Shown here piece after piece: positions 34,967 to 43,184 of a stretch of 64,000 nucleotides of DNA. The stretch spans positions 6,977 to 70,976 of the forward strand of contig CAJUCZ010000008.1 of assembly GCA_910585375.1 (NCBI GenBank), given 5' to 3'. The DNA is from an uncultured Alphaproteobacteria bacterium. GTDB taxonomy: Bacteria; Pseudomonadota; Alphaproteobacteria; RF32; CAG-239. The notes under the pieces are model-generated. The model was not told where the DNA came from. It saw only the letters and a list, made by a program, of their open reading frames with translations, and made no database searches. Numbering within the stretch: the stretch's first letter is position 1; every line of letters begins with the position of its first letter. A program made the position numbers and the translations under genes.

Positions 34967-36608
34967 CCTGATCCCCTCGGTAAGCCTTCCCGGACTTGGG
35001 GGAGCCGGTCAGGAAGGAAGTTTGGTGGTACAAATAAAAAATCCGCCGCCGCAATTGCAAAAGCTCGGACTTGGCGAAACCTTGCTGCTGGAACTTGTGC
35101 AAAACGGCGGAAAGTTTGATCCCGTAAAACTTCAGGCGATGATAAAAGATTCCGTAACCGGTAAATTGCTGGATATTCCGTTAACTTTGCAGGGTGGAAA
35201 AAATCTGAACCTGTCTGACAGCGGAGAATATGAACTTTCTGCCCGCTTGGTTTCTAAAAATCCGCAGAGCTTTGAATTAAAAATCCTGACAATAAACAAT
35301 CAGAAACCGGAAGATTTTCTGTCCCGCCCGACAGAAGGGACAACAAGCGGACAAACCGTAAAAAATCTTGTAATGCCCGAACCGGATAATGGCAGGGTAA
35401 TACCGGCAAAAACGGAAACGGCAATCATAACGGATAAAAGTTCTTTATTTGCCGAAACCCAAATGTTGCCGTTAAAATTAGGGCCGGCGCTGGAAAAAGT
35501 TTTGGTCCGGAACAGTGTTTCGCCGGTAATTGCACGTCAGCTTGGCGAAAGCTTAAACAGCTTTAATCTGCAGCTGCAAATTGCTGCTTTTCCGGCAGAA
35601 CCGGTACAAAATCAAGCACCCGCAAGCAGCCCAACCCCTTCAGCGGATTTGTTGCGGAATATTGTTGTGCTGGTCAAAAACAGCATACCGTCCGATGGCG
35701 GCACTTTGCCGGAAAATGTTGTACAACAGCTGACAAAAGATATTGTCGGAGAGATAACGGTACAGCAAAACAAGTTTATGACAGGGGAGATGAAAACTGA
35801 GGACGGCAGGCTTTGGCCGGTAATAGAAAGCCCGTTGGGGCCGTTGGTACCGGAAACAAATCTTAAAATTCCGGATGAAACCAAACTGCTGCTCCAAATT
35901 ACAGGACTGTTTCAGAATAAGGCAGCTGAGTCGCCAAAGTTGTCATCATCGGGGCTGAAAGAGATTTTTGAATTGTTGCGGACACGGGGGATGGTCGAGC
36001 TGGAAAGTACAATACTTGAGAAAATTCCGCAGAATAATGAAAAGCTTCTCTCTAATATCATGTCCTTTGTCAAAGCTGTCCGCAGCGGCAAGCCTGAGCA
36101 CTGGCTGGGAACCGAAACGCTGAACCGCTTAAAAGCCGCGGGGACGGATGGCGCCGAAGTCTTGGAGAAATTAAATAATGCCGTGAACGCACAGGTGCAG
36201 GAGAACAGCGGCTGGAAAATTATTAATATTCCTTTTTACGGTGACGATATATTTAACCGGATTCGGGTTGCTGTCAAAAAAATGGAAGATGAAGAACAGC
36301 AGCAACAGGAAAAACGCCGCAAGGAAAAATCGGCCGTCCGCTTTGTGGTTGATACCTCTTTTTCGGTGTTGGGCGCTTTCCAGCTGGACGGTTTTTCCTT
36401 TGTCAAAGATAAGCGTTTTGATTTGATTGTCCGCACAGAGAAAGATATGCCGCGAGATTTTTGCAGTGAAATGATGCGGCTTTTTCAAAAATCCCTCCAA
36501 GACGTGGGCTATAGCGGTAATATGAAAATAAATGTTAAAGAAAATTTTATAAAAATCTGCGAAGATGAAAATAAGAATGCAACTTTGGAAAACGGTATTT
36601 TTATATGA
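34959..36608 (+). CDS. Flagellar-operon protein of unknown function, FliK-like C-terminus suspected
   Basis: The 549-aa protein has a Pro/Lys-rich N-terminal half and a more ordered C-terminal part (about 440-535). There, FVVDTSFSVLGAFQLDGF and DLIVRTEKDMP resemble the fold order of FliK/Flg_hook C-terminal domains. That match is by eye and weak. It overlaps flhG at its start and the DnaJ-domain gene at its end by 4 bp, so it is firmly part of the flagellar operon. No signal peptide. A role in export or hook-length control is inference from position. Confidence 0.65.
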   Translation: MDSLIPSVSLPGLGGAGQEGSLVVQIKNPPPQLQKLGLGETLLLELVQNGGKFDPVKLQAMIKDSVTGKLLDIPLTLQGGKNLNLSDSGEYELSARLVSKNPQSFELKILTINNQKPEDFLSRPTEGTTSGQTVKNLVMPEPDNGRVIPAKTETAIITDKSSLFAETQMLPLKLGPALEKVLVRNSVSPVIARQLGESLNSFNLQLQIAAFPAEPVQNQAPASSPTPSADLLRNIVVLVKNSIPSDGGTLPENVVQQLTKDIVGEITVQQNKFMTGEMKTEDGRLWPVIESPLGPLVPETNLKIPDETKLLLQITGLFQNKAAESPKLSSSGLKEIFELLRTRGMVELESTILEKIPQNNEKLLSNIMSFVKAVRSGKPEHWLGTETLNRLKAAGTDGAEVLEKLNNAVNAQVQENSGWKIINIPFYGDDIFNRIRVAVKKMEDEEQQQQEKRRKEKSAVRFVVDTSFSVLGAFQLDGFSFVKDKRFDLIVRTEKDMPRDFCSEMMRLFQKSLQDVGYSGNMKINVKENFIKICEDENKNATLENGIFI

Positions 36609-37786
36609 CGACGCAATATACAACAGATGCTTTGGGCTATTATCTGATTTTGGGCGTTCCTTTTGACGCCGATGAAAACCGGATAAAGCAGAACTACCGC
36701 GAACGGGCAAAATTATGGCATCCCGATCACAATTCCGGACCTGAAGCAACCGAAAAATTTCAAAAGCTTTCCGTGGCTTATGATATTTTGAAAGAACAAG
36801 ACAGCCGCCTGTTTTATGATCTGTTAACACAGGTTTATACCGCCAAAGATTTTCCGGATATGTTTGCTCTGAAGGCTTACGCCGACCGGAGCGGACAGGA
36901 AAATCCGTATTTGCGCGTCATTTCACTGCGGCGTGTGGTTGGAAAAATCGTCAAGACGACTGACGAAAAAAAAGATGTAATCTGCAATGCCAAAGAAGCT
37001 GCCGGCTTGATTTTTCAGACTTCGCTGCAAAACTGGCTGCTGGGCTGGTGGGGCTGGCCAGCTTTTGCCAAAAACATTCAGGCGATCCGAAACAATTTTT
37101 CCGGCATAAATCAAAATCGGCAGAGGAATCTGACCCTGCTGGTTCACAATGCACTGGCCTACGCGCAGGAAAACAAAAAAGACAAAGCGCTGTATTCCGC
37201 ATTGCAGGCTATGGATTATGCCAATCCTTATCAGCAGGGGCTGTTGCAGAAGCTGATTTATTTTCTGGGCGAAAACCCGCAGGTCACCATGCCTCAGTTC
37301 AATTTTAACCGGCTCAAATATATCCAGCTGGTAATTCCGGCTCTGATTTTGTTTGGTGCTCTTGTGCCGACCACTGCAAAATTTGTGACGGAAGGCGAAT
37401 TGTTAAGCTATTTTGCTGCCCGCAAAGAAATTATTTATAATCAGGAAGTTCGCTTTAATGACGGCCGCGAAACTTTTGATGACATGATGGTCAGTAAAAT
37501 ATTGAATATTCCGGCAGATACTTCAAGCCTGAGCAATCTTTATCATCTTAAAAATGCTGCTGAAATTATGTATGGGCCGTCAGATGAATTTGATGTCATA
37601 ACTGAACTGCGCGGACAGACAACGGTACGTCTGACCGGAAAAACACCGGACGATATCTGGGCGAGGATTATGCTGGATAACGGAGAAATGGGCTTCTTGC
37701 GCCTGAACAATTTAAGTCGGGGAATAGGCAGGGATATTCCGGCAGACAGTAAAATTTATACCGGCCCGCGTCCGATAGCACAATAG
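36605..37786 (+). CDS. Membrane protein with N-terminal DnaJ domain and SH3-like C-terminus
   Basis: The 393-aa protein begins with a complete J-domain (about 10-70) containing HPD at 39-41, which stimulates Hsp70 ATPase activity. A helical region follows, then one transmembrane helix (about 238-258) and a C-terminal extracytoplasmic domain with an SH3b-like segment (about 325-390). It starts with an ATGA overlap on the preceding gene, so it is translated with the flagellar operon. A J-domain here suggests a link between DnaK and flagellar or envelope assembly, as inference only. Confidence 0.75.
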   Translation: MTTQYTTDALGYYLILGVPFDADENRIKQNYRERAKLWHPDHNSGPEATEKFQKLSVAYDILKEQDSRLFYDLLTQVYTAKDFPDMFALKAYADRSGQENPYLRVISLRRVVGKIVKTTDEKKDVICNAKEAAGLIFQTSLQNWLLGWWGWPAFAKNIQAIRNNFSGINQNRQRNLTLLVHNALAYAQENKKDKALYSALQAMDYANPYQQGLLQKLIYFLGENPQVTMPQFNFNRLKYIQLVIPALILFGALVPTTAKFVTEGELLSYFAARKEIIYNQEVRFNDGRETFDDMMVSKILNIPADTSSLSNLYHLKNAAEIMYGPSDEFDVITELRGQTTVRLTGKTPDDIWARIMLDNGEMGFLRLNNLSRGIGRDIPADSKIYTGPRPIAQ

Positions 37787-37824
37787 CTTTTGAACAAGAC
37801 AATGCCGTAAAAAAATGTCTGCGG

Positions 37825-38481
37825 CTAGGCATATTTACGGATAAGGCCCGCCAATTTACCCTGAATTTTTACCCGTGATGCCAGATATTTCTGAACGTCA
37901 TAATTTTTATTGAACGGAATCAGCAGAATATTGTCATTTTCTTTTTTAAATTTTTTCAACGTTGCCACGTCATCATCAACCAAAGCTACGACAATATCGC
38001 CGTTGTCGGCCGTTTCTGTTTTTTTGATAATTACGATATCACCGTTCAGAATACCGGCTTCTTTCATTGAATCGCCGGAAACATGCAGAGCATAGTGCGA
38101 CCCGCGCGAAACCATATCAAACGGCACAAAAATTTTTTCATTCTCATCGGCAATTGCGTCAATCGGTAAACCGGCGGCGACCTGGCCGTAAAGCGGAATC
38201 TCAATCATTCCGTTTTGAATCGCCTGCTCGCGTTTTCTTTCCTCTTCAATAATGGAGCTGGGTTTGAGCTTGGGCATGCGCAAAACTTCGAGTGCCCGCG
38301 CTTTATGCGGCAGTTTTTTAATAAAGTTGCGCTCGCATAAAGATTCAATCATGTTATGAATACCGGACTTAGACTTTAGGCCGATAGCGTCTTTCATCTC
38401 GTCAAAAGAAGGCGGGCAGCCGGTTTCTTTAATCACCTTGTTAATAAACATCAAAAGCTTGTATTGTTTCTGGGTCAGCAT
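37825..38481 (-). CDS. lexA: SOS repressor LexA
   Basis: The 218-aa protein has an N-terminal winged-helix DNA-binding domain (about 1-70) and a C-terminal autoprotease domain. The cleavage site is A103-G104 (VAAGLP) and the catalytic dyad is S138 (GDSM) and K176. It represses DNA-damage genes until RecA filaments trigger self-cleavage. A perfect alphaproteobacterial SOS box overlaps its own promoter, so it is autoregulated. Confidence 0.95.
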   Translation of the reverse strand: MLTQKQYKLLMFINKVIKETGCPPSFDEMKDAIGLKSKSGIHNMIESLCERNFIKKLPHKARALEVLRMPKLKPSSIIEEERKREQAIQNGMIEIPLYGQVAAGLPIDAIADENEKIFVPFDMVSRGSHYALHVSGDSMKEAGILNGDIVIIKKTETADNGDIVVALVDDDVATLKKFKKENDNILLIPFNKNYDVQKYLASRVKIQGKLAGLIRKYA

Positions 38482-38514
38482 CGGCCGGGTCCTTTAAAAA
38501 AACAGTATAAGTAT

Positions 38515-38543
38515 GTTCTATTTTAGTTCTCTTGAAATGTCAA
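38515..38543 (-). promoter_or_regulatory. lexA promoter with overlapping SOS box
   Basis: The direct repeat GTTC-N7-GTTC (38515-38529 as read on the plus strand) is the alphaproteobacterial LexA site. It covers the -10 (TAGAAC) and spacer of a TTGACA-17-TAGAAC promoter on the minus strand. Confidence 0.9.
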
Positions 38544-38545
38544 GA

Positions 38546-38577
38546 AAAAAGCTCCCTGAAAAGGAGCTTTTTTTGTT
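38546..38577 (-). terminator. Terminator downstream of the lysozyme-like gene region
   Basis: AAAGCTCC pairs with GGAGCTTT with flanking A/T runs. It separates the gene at 38581-39633 from lexA transcription. Confidence 0.75.
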
Positions 38578-38580
38578 TTT

Positions 38581-39633
38581 TTAACGCGACCGCTTTAAGC
38601 GGTTGATTATTTCCCGTTTTTTATAAACGTCTTTTTTGGCCGGAGTGTTGAGTGCCAACGGAGGAAGAACTTCCTGTACCGGCTTCGGAGTCTGTGCCTG
38701 AAGGCTGACGGCGGACCAAGCCGGCAAAGGCAGGGTCATCATGTTTTGCCGATCTTTTTCGGCAAACAGATTAACTTGTTCTTTTTCCAAATAACGCTGA
38801 TAGTCCAATGCCATGTCTTTTTCACCAAAAACAATTTTCTTGCCTTTTTTGTTGGTTACGCCAAGCAGACGGTTTTTCAGTCCCGGCGAACGTTTGACTC
38901 TCTGGTCGTAAAAATTGCTGATAATATCCTCGGTTTGCACTTCGCGCGGTTTTTTACCTTCGGCAGCCTGATGGTAAGCGGCCTTCATCATCTTAACAAC
39001 GACATCTTTACGGTACTGGTTTGCTGCAGAAGCAATTGCGCCATGCAAAGCATCTCCGCGGCCGTCAATATCCAGCCCGTCTACCTCGCGCAGTTCTTCA
39101 AATACCGGTGCGTATTTGTGTTTTTCCATAAAATCGGCCTGAGCTTTACGGAATTCCGGACTGTCCAGCTCTTTCCACAATTTTTGAAACGGCCCGTTTT
39201 TTATTGTGCGCATTTCTTTGTTTTTTCCGAGAGCTGCGAGCTTAGGATATTTATCTTTGTTTTCTTTCAGAAAAGTAGCCATTGTCGCGCCCAAATCCAT
39301 TTGGAACAAACCGATATAAGAATTTGTCGGGTCGACAATGCCTGGCTTCATGCCGGATTCAAAAACCCAACCCAAATGGTGCGGCGTACACTCGGCGAAA
39401 TTGATTTCGATCCCCCCCTTATATACACCGCTGTTTTTGTATTCGACGGCAATAAAATTTGTTTTTTTATAATCAGGCGAGGCGCTTTCTGTTTTGGAAG
39501 CATTGGCCTCGGAAGCATTTTCTATTATATTTGCCTGTACGGAAGACGCCGTACCGAGCCCCGAAACGGTAAGCCCCAGAGTCAGCATTTTGTTTCTGAC
39601 TGTTTTCAAAAATTCTTTTATGTTCTTTTTCAT
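38581..39633 (-). CDS. Secreted lysozyme-like (chitosanase/VgrG3-type) protein
   Basis: The 350-aa protein has a Sec signal peptide (about 1-35, cleavage after VQA) and a globular domain (about 60-230). The order of motifs is FAECTPHHLGWVFESGM, SYIGLFQMDLGATMATFL, a pseudo-repeat around LAALGKN, and FRKAQADFMEKHKYAPVF. It resembles muramidases of the chitosanase-like superfamily fused to VgrG spikes, with an N-terminal Glu as candidate catalytic acid. The C-terminus is Pro-rich and basic. The target is presumed to be peptidoglycan. The family match is by eye. Confidence 0.6.
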   Translation of the reverse strand: MKKNIKEFLKTVRNKMLTLGLTVSGLGTASSVQANIIENASEANASKTESASPDYKKTNFIAVEYKNSGVYKGGIEINFAECTPHHLGWVFESGMKPGIVDPTNSYIGLFQMDLGATMATFLKENKDKYPKLAALGKNKEMRTIKNGPFQKLWKELDSPEFRKAQADFMEKHKYAPVFEELREVDGLDIDGRGDALHGAIASAANQYRKDVVVKMMKAAYHQAAEGKKPREVQTEDIISNFYDQRVKRSPGLKNRLLGVTNKKGKKIVFGEKDMALDYQRYLEKEQVNLFAEKDRQNMMTLPLPAWSAVSLQAQTPKPVQEVLPPLALNTPAKKDVYKKREIINRLKRSR

Positions 39634-39727
39634 CTTTTCTCTCTCTTATCCCTTATTTTTCAAACATAATATAGTTATGATTCATATTTAAATCCAGTGT
39701 TTTTTTGCAAAAAAAAGATATATTTGC

Positions 39728-41041
39728 TTGAAAAATCGCCAAACAAAGTTTACAATTCGCGCAGAAATAAAAAATCTTTGGCAAAGAAGGATCGGACTTT
39801 TGTTTTTTCAAAAAAAAGACTGGCGAGAACGCTCATTGCTCCGGAATCGGATTCGGATAGCTTTTCGGGCTTTGCTGGGTGTCTTCTTGGCTTTTTCATT
39901 TAGTTGGTTCTTCCTTGAAACCATTAAAAACGTTCATCCTGAAAGCGAACCGGAAAGCGTTGGTTCAAAATTGGAAATAAGCGGGCTTGAAGTTGTGGCG
40001 GAATCAGAGCCGGAACAGCCTTGTCCGGATGGCATGAGCTGTCGGCAGGCTGCGGATCCTTTTTTCTCTGCTTTAGAAGACGAAGAAATCAAAATCATCC
40101 GTTCGGAAGAATTGAATGCCGAGCTGGCAGAGAGAATGCTGACCCCGGAAGAAGAAGCCGCAACCATTAATGATATTGCAGAAATGGATAAAATTGAAGA
40201 AACCTATGAAGAAGCCCTTCCTTCAGAAGCTTATATGGAAGAAGAAGAGCTTTCCGAGGCAGAGCTTCTCCGGCAGTATGGTGAAGATTATCATATTTAT
40301 CACGGCCACCGCAGTATCCGCGAAATGGGCATTCTGCCGTCCAAACGGCCATTATACTTCGGACCTCAGCCGGTTGTTGCCGTAGTAATTGACGATATGG
40401 GTGTCAGTCCCAAACGTACGGCGGATATATCTTCTTTGCAGGCGCCGTTAACGTCTTCTTTTCTGACCTATGCCAAAAAGCTTCCTGCACAGATAGCCGC
40501 AGCGCGTCAGTCCGGCCATGAGATTATGATTCACGTGCCTATGCAAGCCAAAAGTGACAGAGACGTTGCGCCGGACGTTCTGACCGTCAATATGAAGCCG
40601 GAAGAAGTCGGAAAACGTCTGGAAGATATGCTTGCCAAATTTGACCATGTCAAAGGGATTAATAATCACATGGGCAGTTTGTTTACTGAAGATTCGGAAC
40701 GCTTGGGTGCTGTTATGGAGGTCTTGAAAAAACACGGACTGTTCTTTTTGGATTCCAAAACTTCGGCAAAATCGGTCGGCAGGCAGGAAGCCGGCAAGCA
40801 TGGGGTGGTATATGCCCATCGCCATGTTTTTCTGGATAATGAAAATAATGTTGATTATATTAATGGACAACTCCGTCTGACGGAACGAATTGCGCGGAAA
40901 AACGGCTACGCAGTAGCAATCGGACATCCCAAAAGCGGCACGTTTCAGGCCTTGGCGGCTTGGCTTCCCGAGTTGGAAAAAAAAGGAATAAAACTGGTGC
41001 CGATGAGTAAAATTGCAGAGGTTACAGGGATTCCGCAATAA
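39728..41041 (+). CDS. Divergent polysaccharide deacetylase family protein (YibQ type)
   Basis: The 437-aa protein has a basic N-terminus, one transmembrane helix (about 48-66) and an acidic linker (about 70-200). The C-terminal NodB-like domain (about 215-437) contains VAVVIDDMG, EIMIHVPMQ, GINNHMGS, FFLDSKTS and GHPKSGT. YibQ-like proteins belong to the divergent deacetylase (DUF610) group and probably act on envelope glycans. No ATG is available near the start. The TTG at 39728 is the best candidate, but without a clear ribosome-binding site, so the start is uncertain. Confidence 0.85.
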   Translation: MKNRQTKFTIRAEIKNLWQRRIGLLFFQKKDWRERSLLRNRIRIAFRALLGVFLAFSFSWFFLETIKNVHPESEPESVGSKLEISGLEVVAESEPEQPCPDGMSCRQAADPFFSALEDEEIKIIRSEELNAELAERMLTPEEEAATINDIAEMDKIEETYEEALPSEAYMEEEELSEAELLRQYGEDYHIYHGHRSIREMGILPSKRPLYFGPQPVVAVVIDDMGVSPKRTADISSLQAPLTSSFLTYAKKLPAQIAAARQSGHEIMIHVPMQAKSDRDVAPDVLTVNMKPEEVGKRLEDMLAKFDHVKGINNHMGSLFTEDSERLGAVMEVLKKHGLFFLDSKTSAKSVGRQEAGKHGVVYAHRHVFLDNENNVDYINGQLRLTERIARKNGYAVAIGHPKSGTFQALAAWLPELEKKGIKLVPMSKIAEVTGIPQ

Positions 41042-41077
41042 AAAATAAAAAAAATAATAAAAATCTGAAAAAAAATC

Positions 41078-41106
41078 TTGACCGCGACAAAAATAACCTT
41101 TATATA
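41078..41106 (+). promoter_or_regulatory. Promoter of tRNA-Glu
   Basis: TTGACC and TATATA are separated by 17 bp, 18 bp upstream of the mature tRNA. Confidence 0.75.
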
Positions 41107-41124
41107 TGCACCTAGTTTCTAAGT

Positions 41125-41200
41125 GACCCCATCGTCTAGAGGCCTAGGACACCACCCTTTCACGGTGGGAACACGAGTTCGAATCTCGTTGGGGTCGCCA
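41125..41200 (+). tRNA. tRNA-Glu(UUC)
   Basis: The 76-nt gene has acceptor stem GACCCCA/TGGGGTC with encoded GCCA. Anticodon stem CCACC/GGTGG encloses loop CTTTCAC (anticodon TTC), and the T-arm contains GTTCGAATC. A strong hairpin and a tandem repeat array follow directly. Confidence 0.97.
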
Positions 41201-41243
41201 CTAAAACACCAAAACCCTCCGATGGAGGGTTTTGGTGTTTTAG
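41201..41243 (+). terminator. Long perfect hairpin after tRNA-Glu
   Basis: A 20-bp perfect stem (CTAAAACACCAAAACCCTCC with its complement) surrounds a 3-nt loop. It starts at the first base after CCA. Its right arm is repeated at the head of each unit of the array, but the left arm is not, so only the first copy is a full terminator. Confidence 0.8.
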
Positions 41244-41715
41244 TGTGCGAACTCCGAGATAAGAACTCGTAGAGTTCGAAGCGGGTAGTTGGTGAGCGCA
41301 ATTTTAAGAAGCGCGAACCTTACGTCGCAAGGAGGTCCCGCATGCGGGAGTACCAAATCCGTTGGGGTCGCTCCGAATAATATCCCTCCGCTGGAGGGTT
41401 TTGGTGTTTTAGTATGCGAACTCCGAGATAAGAACTCGTAGAGTTCGAAGCGGGTAGTTGGTGAGCGCAATTTTAAGAAGCGCGAACCTTACGTCGCAAG
41501 GAGGTCCCGCATGCGGGAGTACCAAATCCGTTGGGGTCGCTCCGAATAATATCCCTCCGCTGGAGGGTTTTGGTGTTTTAGTATGCGAACTCCGAGATAA
41601 GAACTCGTAGAGTTCGAAGCGGGTAGTTGGTGAGCGCAATTTTAAGAAGCGCGAACCTTACGTCGCAAGGAGGCCCCGCTTGCGGGAGTACCAAATCCGT
41701 TAGGGTCGCTCTGGG
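41241..41715 (+). repeat. Tandem 169-bp repeats, each ending in the tRNA-Glu 3' end
   Basis: Three units (41241-41409, 41410-41578, and 41579 to about 41715, the last partial) follow tRNA-Glu. Each contains CCGTTGGGGTCGCTC (41359, 41528 and an altered copy near 41697), reproducing the tRNA's 3' acceptor strand except that CCA reads TCC. Each also has CGAGATAAGAACTCGT, nearly the reverse complement of the tRNA T-arm, and hairpins CCCGCATGCGGG and CCTT-AAGG. Long open frames across the units on the minus strand reflect the repeat, not a gene. Confidence 0.9.
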
Positions 41716-41824
41716 TAATAGGTTCATCGTTAAAATATGGGACAAGGCATAAAAATTATAAAAAATATTCTCAGTTCAGGTTAGCAAAAATTTATTATTA
41801 AAAAATAGTTAAGCACATAAAACT

Positions 41825-42226
41825 CTAATCGCCGTTGATTTTTAGCTTTTTTATATAAGCTGTTATAAAAGAAATAAGAACAAGACAAAGTCCGGTATAC
41901 GGATTTAATAGAATTCCCATACTGTATTTTACAAAGTAATCAGAATAGTCAATAAAGTATCCGCTTCCTGTAAGTAACATAAAATTAATTATCATAAAAT
42001 ACGGAACCCAGCCGATTGCAGACAGGTAATAGGATGATACAGGATATTTTATAATCAGTTGCTGTAGCGGTTTAAGATGAAAATTACAACAAAGGATAAC
42101 AATTGATATGATAAATCCCCAAAACAAAAAAGCGGAAATAATTTCAATTCCTAATAAAGAAAAAGGAATATCCAAAACACCATATATTCCGCCCATTACT
42201 AAAGCTTCTTTTGACCATAATTTCAA
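41825..42226 (-). CDS. AT-rich small membrane protein, function unknown
   Basis: The 133-aa hydrophobic protein has about four membrane helices (roughly residues 9-40, 62-85 and 105-125, the first being a double span). No motif is recognised. Codon use is AT-richer than that of the flanking housekeeping genes. It follows the 90-aa gene by about 60 bp in the same orientation, so both may belong to one accessory unit acquired beside tRNA-Glu. Confidence 0.6.
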   Translation of the reverse strand: MKLWSKEALVMGGIYGVLDIPFSLLGIEIISAFLFWGFIISIVILCCNFHLKPLQQLIIKYPVSSYYLSAIGWVPYFMIINFMLLTGSGYFIDYSDYFVKYSMGILLNPYTGLCLVLISFITAYIKKLKINGD

Positions 42227-42286
42227 TGTTTCTACTCCTTTTTCGTTTAAGATTAATTTAACATAATATACAATCCTTTATTTTTT

Positions 42287-42559
42287 CTAACGGTTGCTGC
42301 AACTTTCGTTATAAGCATTGATACCATGAGCAATATGCGCTCCCACCTGAGGAGGAATATTAATTGCTTTAATAGCATGCCCAAGATATGGTATTTTGCT
42401 GGATACCTTTGATTGTACAATGTGATCTAACATCTTATTTCCAGTGGTTAACGTTTTTTCAACAGAGGCATCTTTTCTTATTTTTATAAAATTTTTAGCA
42501 ACCCCTTTCATTATACAGTCATTATTATAACGAGATGAAGTTAATGTTTCTCTAGGCAT
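42287..42559 (-). CDS. Small hypothetical protein (90 aa)
   Basis: This basic, mostly helical 90-aa protein has a modestly hydrophobic C-terminal segment (GHAIKAINIPPQVGAHIAHG). AAGGA lies 7 nt before the ATG. Upstream is a perfect 14-bp palindrome at a likely promoter, suggesting control by a dimeric repressor. No family is recognised. It could be a small secreted or toxin-like protein, but nothing proves this. Confidence 0.6.
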   Translation of the reverse strand: MPRETLTSSRYNNDCIMKGVAKNFIKIRKDASVEKTLTTGNKMLDHIVQSKVSSKIPYLGHAIKAINIPPQVGAHIAHGINAYNESCSNR

Positions 42560-42592
42560 TTTAATTTCCTTTCAAATAAAAATTAATATAAC

Positions 42593-42606
42593 TGATAGCG
42601 CTATCA
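42593..42606. promoter_or_regulatory. Palindromic operator candidate
   Basis: TGATAGCGCTATCA is a perfect 14-bp palindrome 34 bp upstream of the 90-aa gene. It lies just downstream of a possible TTGATT-18-TATATA promoter on the minus strand. Confidence 0.6.
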
Positions 42607-42667
42607 AACTTTATATAGGTAATATAATATACTGAAATCAATCTTTTTATGGTTCGAACGTAACACT

Positions 42668-42730
42668 ACCTGCGTTAGCAGGTAGATGTAGACATTCCAG
42701 CCCAGCCGTTGTTCGGCTTTGGCTGGGCGA
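42668..42730 (-). other. Two hairpins after small HTH gene B
   Basis: GCCCAGCC pairs with GGCTGGGC (about 42700-42728) and CTACCTGC pairs with GCAGGTAG (42668-42687). No T-run follows either, so termination is uncertain. Confidence 0.5.
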
Positions 42731-42744
42731 AAGTTAATTTGGGT

Positions 42745-42990
42745 TCAATTTGGGGCATCTGCGATACGGATATCCAGCACTTTATCATAATAGGCCAGAA
42801 CATAAATAAACCTATCCCAGCAAATATGCCGTTTGATCCGCCTCACGGCTATAGAGGCATCAGCATATCCCCGAGAGTTTAAAAACTCCTGATGGCGCTC
42901 GCCATTTTCATCCATAAGGCGAGTAAGTTCTTCAACCAAAAATTTTTGAGTTCTTTTACGCCAGTTTTTTCTTCTTCTTTCTGATAACAT
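42745..42990 (-). CDS. Small HTH-like protein with structured leader (copy B)
   Basis: The 81-aa very basic protein (RRRKNWRKR near the start) is a diverged paralogue of the 86-aa protein at 25389-25649, at roughly 30 percent identity by eye. Its HTH-like region is weaker. The end (YVLAYYDKVLDIRIADAP) is the best-conserved part. GGAG lies 7 nt upstream of the ATG inside a sequence that can be sequestered by the leader. It is the only protein besides copy A preceded by this leader in the window. Confidence 0.7.
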   Translation of the reverse strand: MLSERRRKNWRKRTQKFLVEELTRLMDENGERHQEFLNSRGYADASIAVRRIKRHICWDRFIYVLAYYDKVLDIRIADAPN

Positions 42991-43180
42991 TTTTTAGCTC
43001 CTCAGTTTTGTTAAAACAAAACCGCCGGAAGTTTCCTTCCTGGCGGTGGAGCTCAAAAACTGCATAGCCACAGTCATCCGTATTCGTCGTGCATGCACGC
43101 TTATATCAGGACACTCCACCTCAAGGTGGACAAACTATGAGATGTTTTTGAGACACCACAGTCCGCCTCCGGACTGCGAG
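42991..43180 (-). promoter_or_regulatory. Structured 5' leader RNA, copy B
   Basis: On the minus strand the order matches copy A. Elements: hairpin 1 (CAGTCCG/CGGACTG); TCAAAAAC (43151-43144) with complement GTTTTTGA (43060-43053); hairpin 2 (TCCACC/GGTGGA, 43130-43115); hairpin 3 (CGTGCATGCACG, 43099-43088); hairpin 4 (CCGCC/GGCGG, 43046-43022); TTTTGTTTTAACAAAA; and the ribosome-binding GGAGCT (43001-42996), which can pair with AGCTCC in GAGCTCC (43054-43048). The stems of hairpins 2, 3 and 4 differ in sequence from copy A but remain paired. Confidence 0.75.
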
Positions 43181-43184
43181 GTTT

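Noticed and set aside
41119..41639. Three nearly identical minus-strand frames of 60-76 codons across the tRNA-Glu array
   Set aside because: They run antisense through the tRNA and the repeat units, restart at each period and have no ribosome-binding site. They are by-products of the 169-bp repeat.
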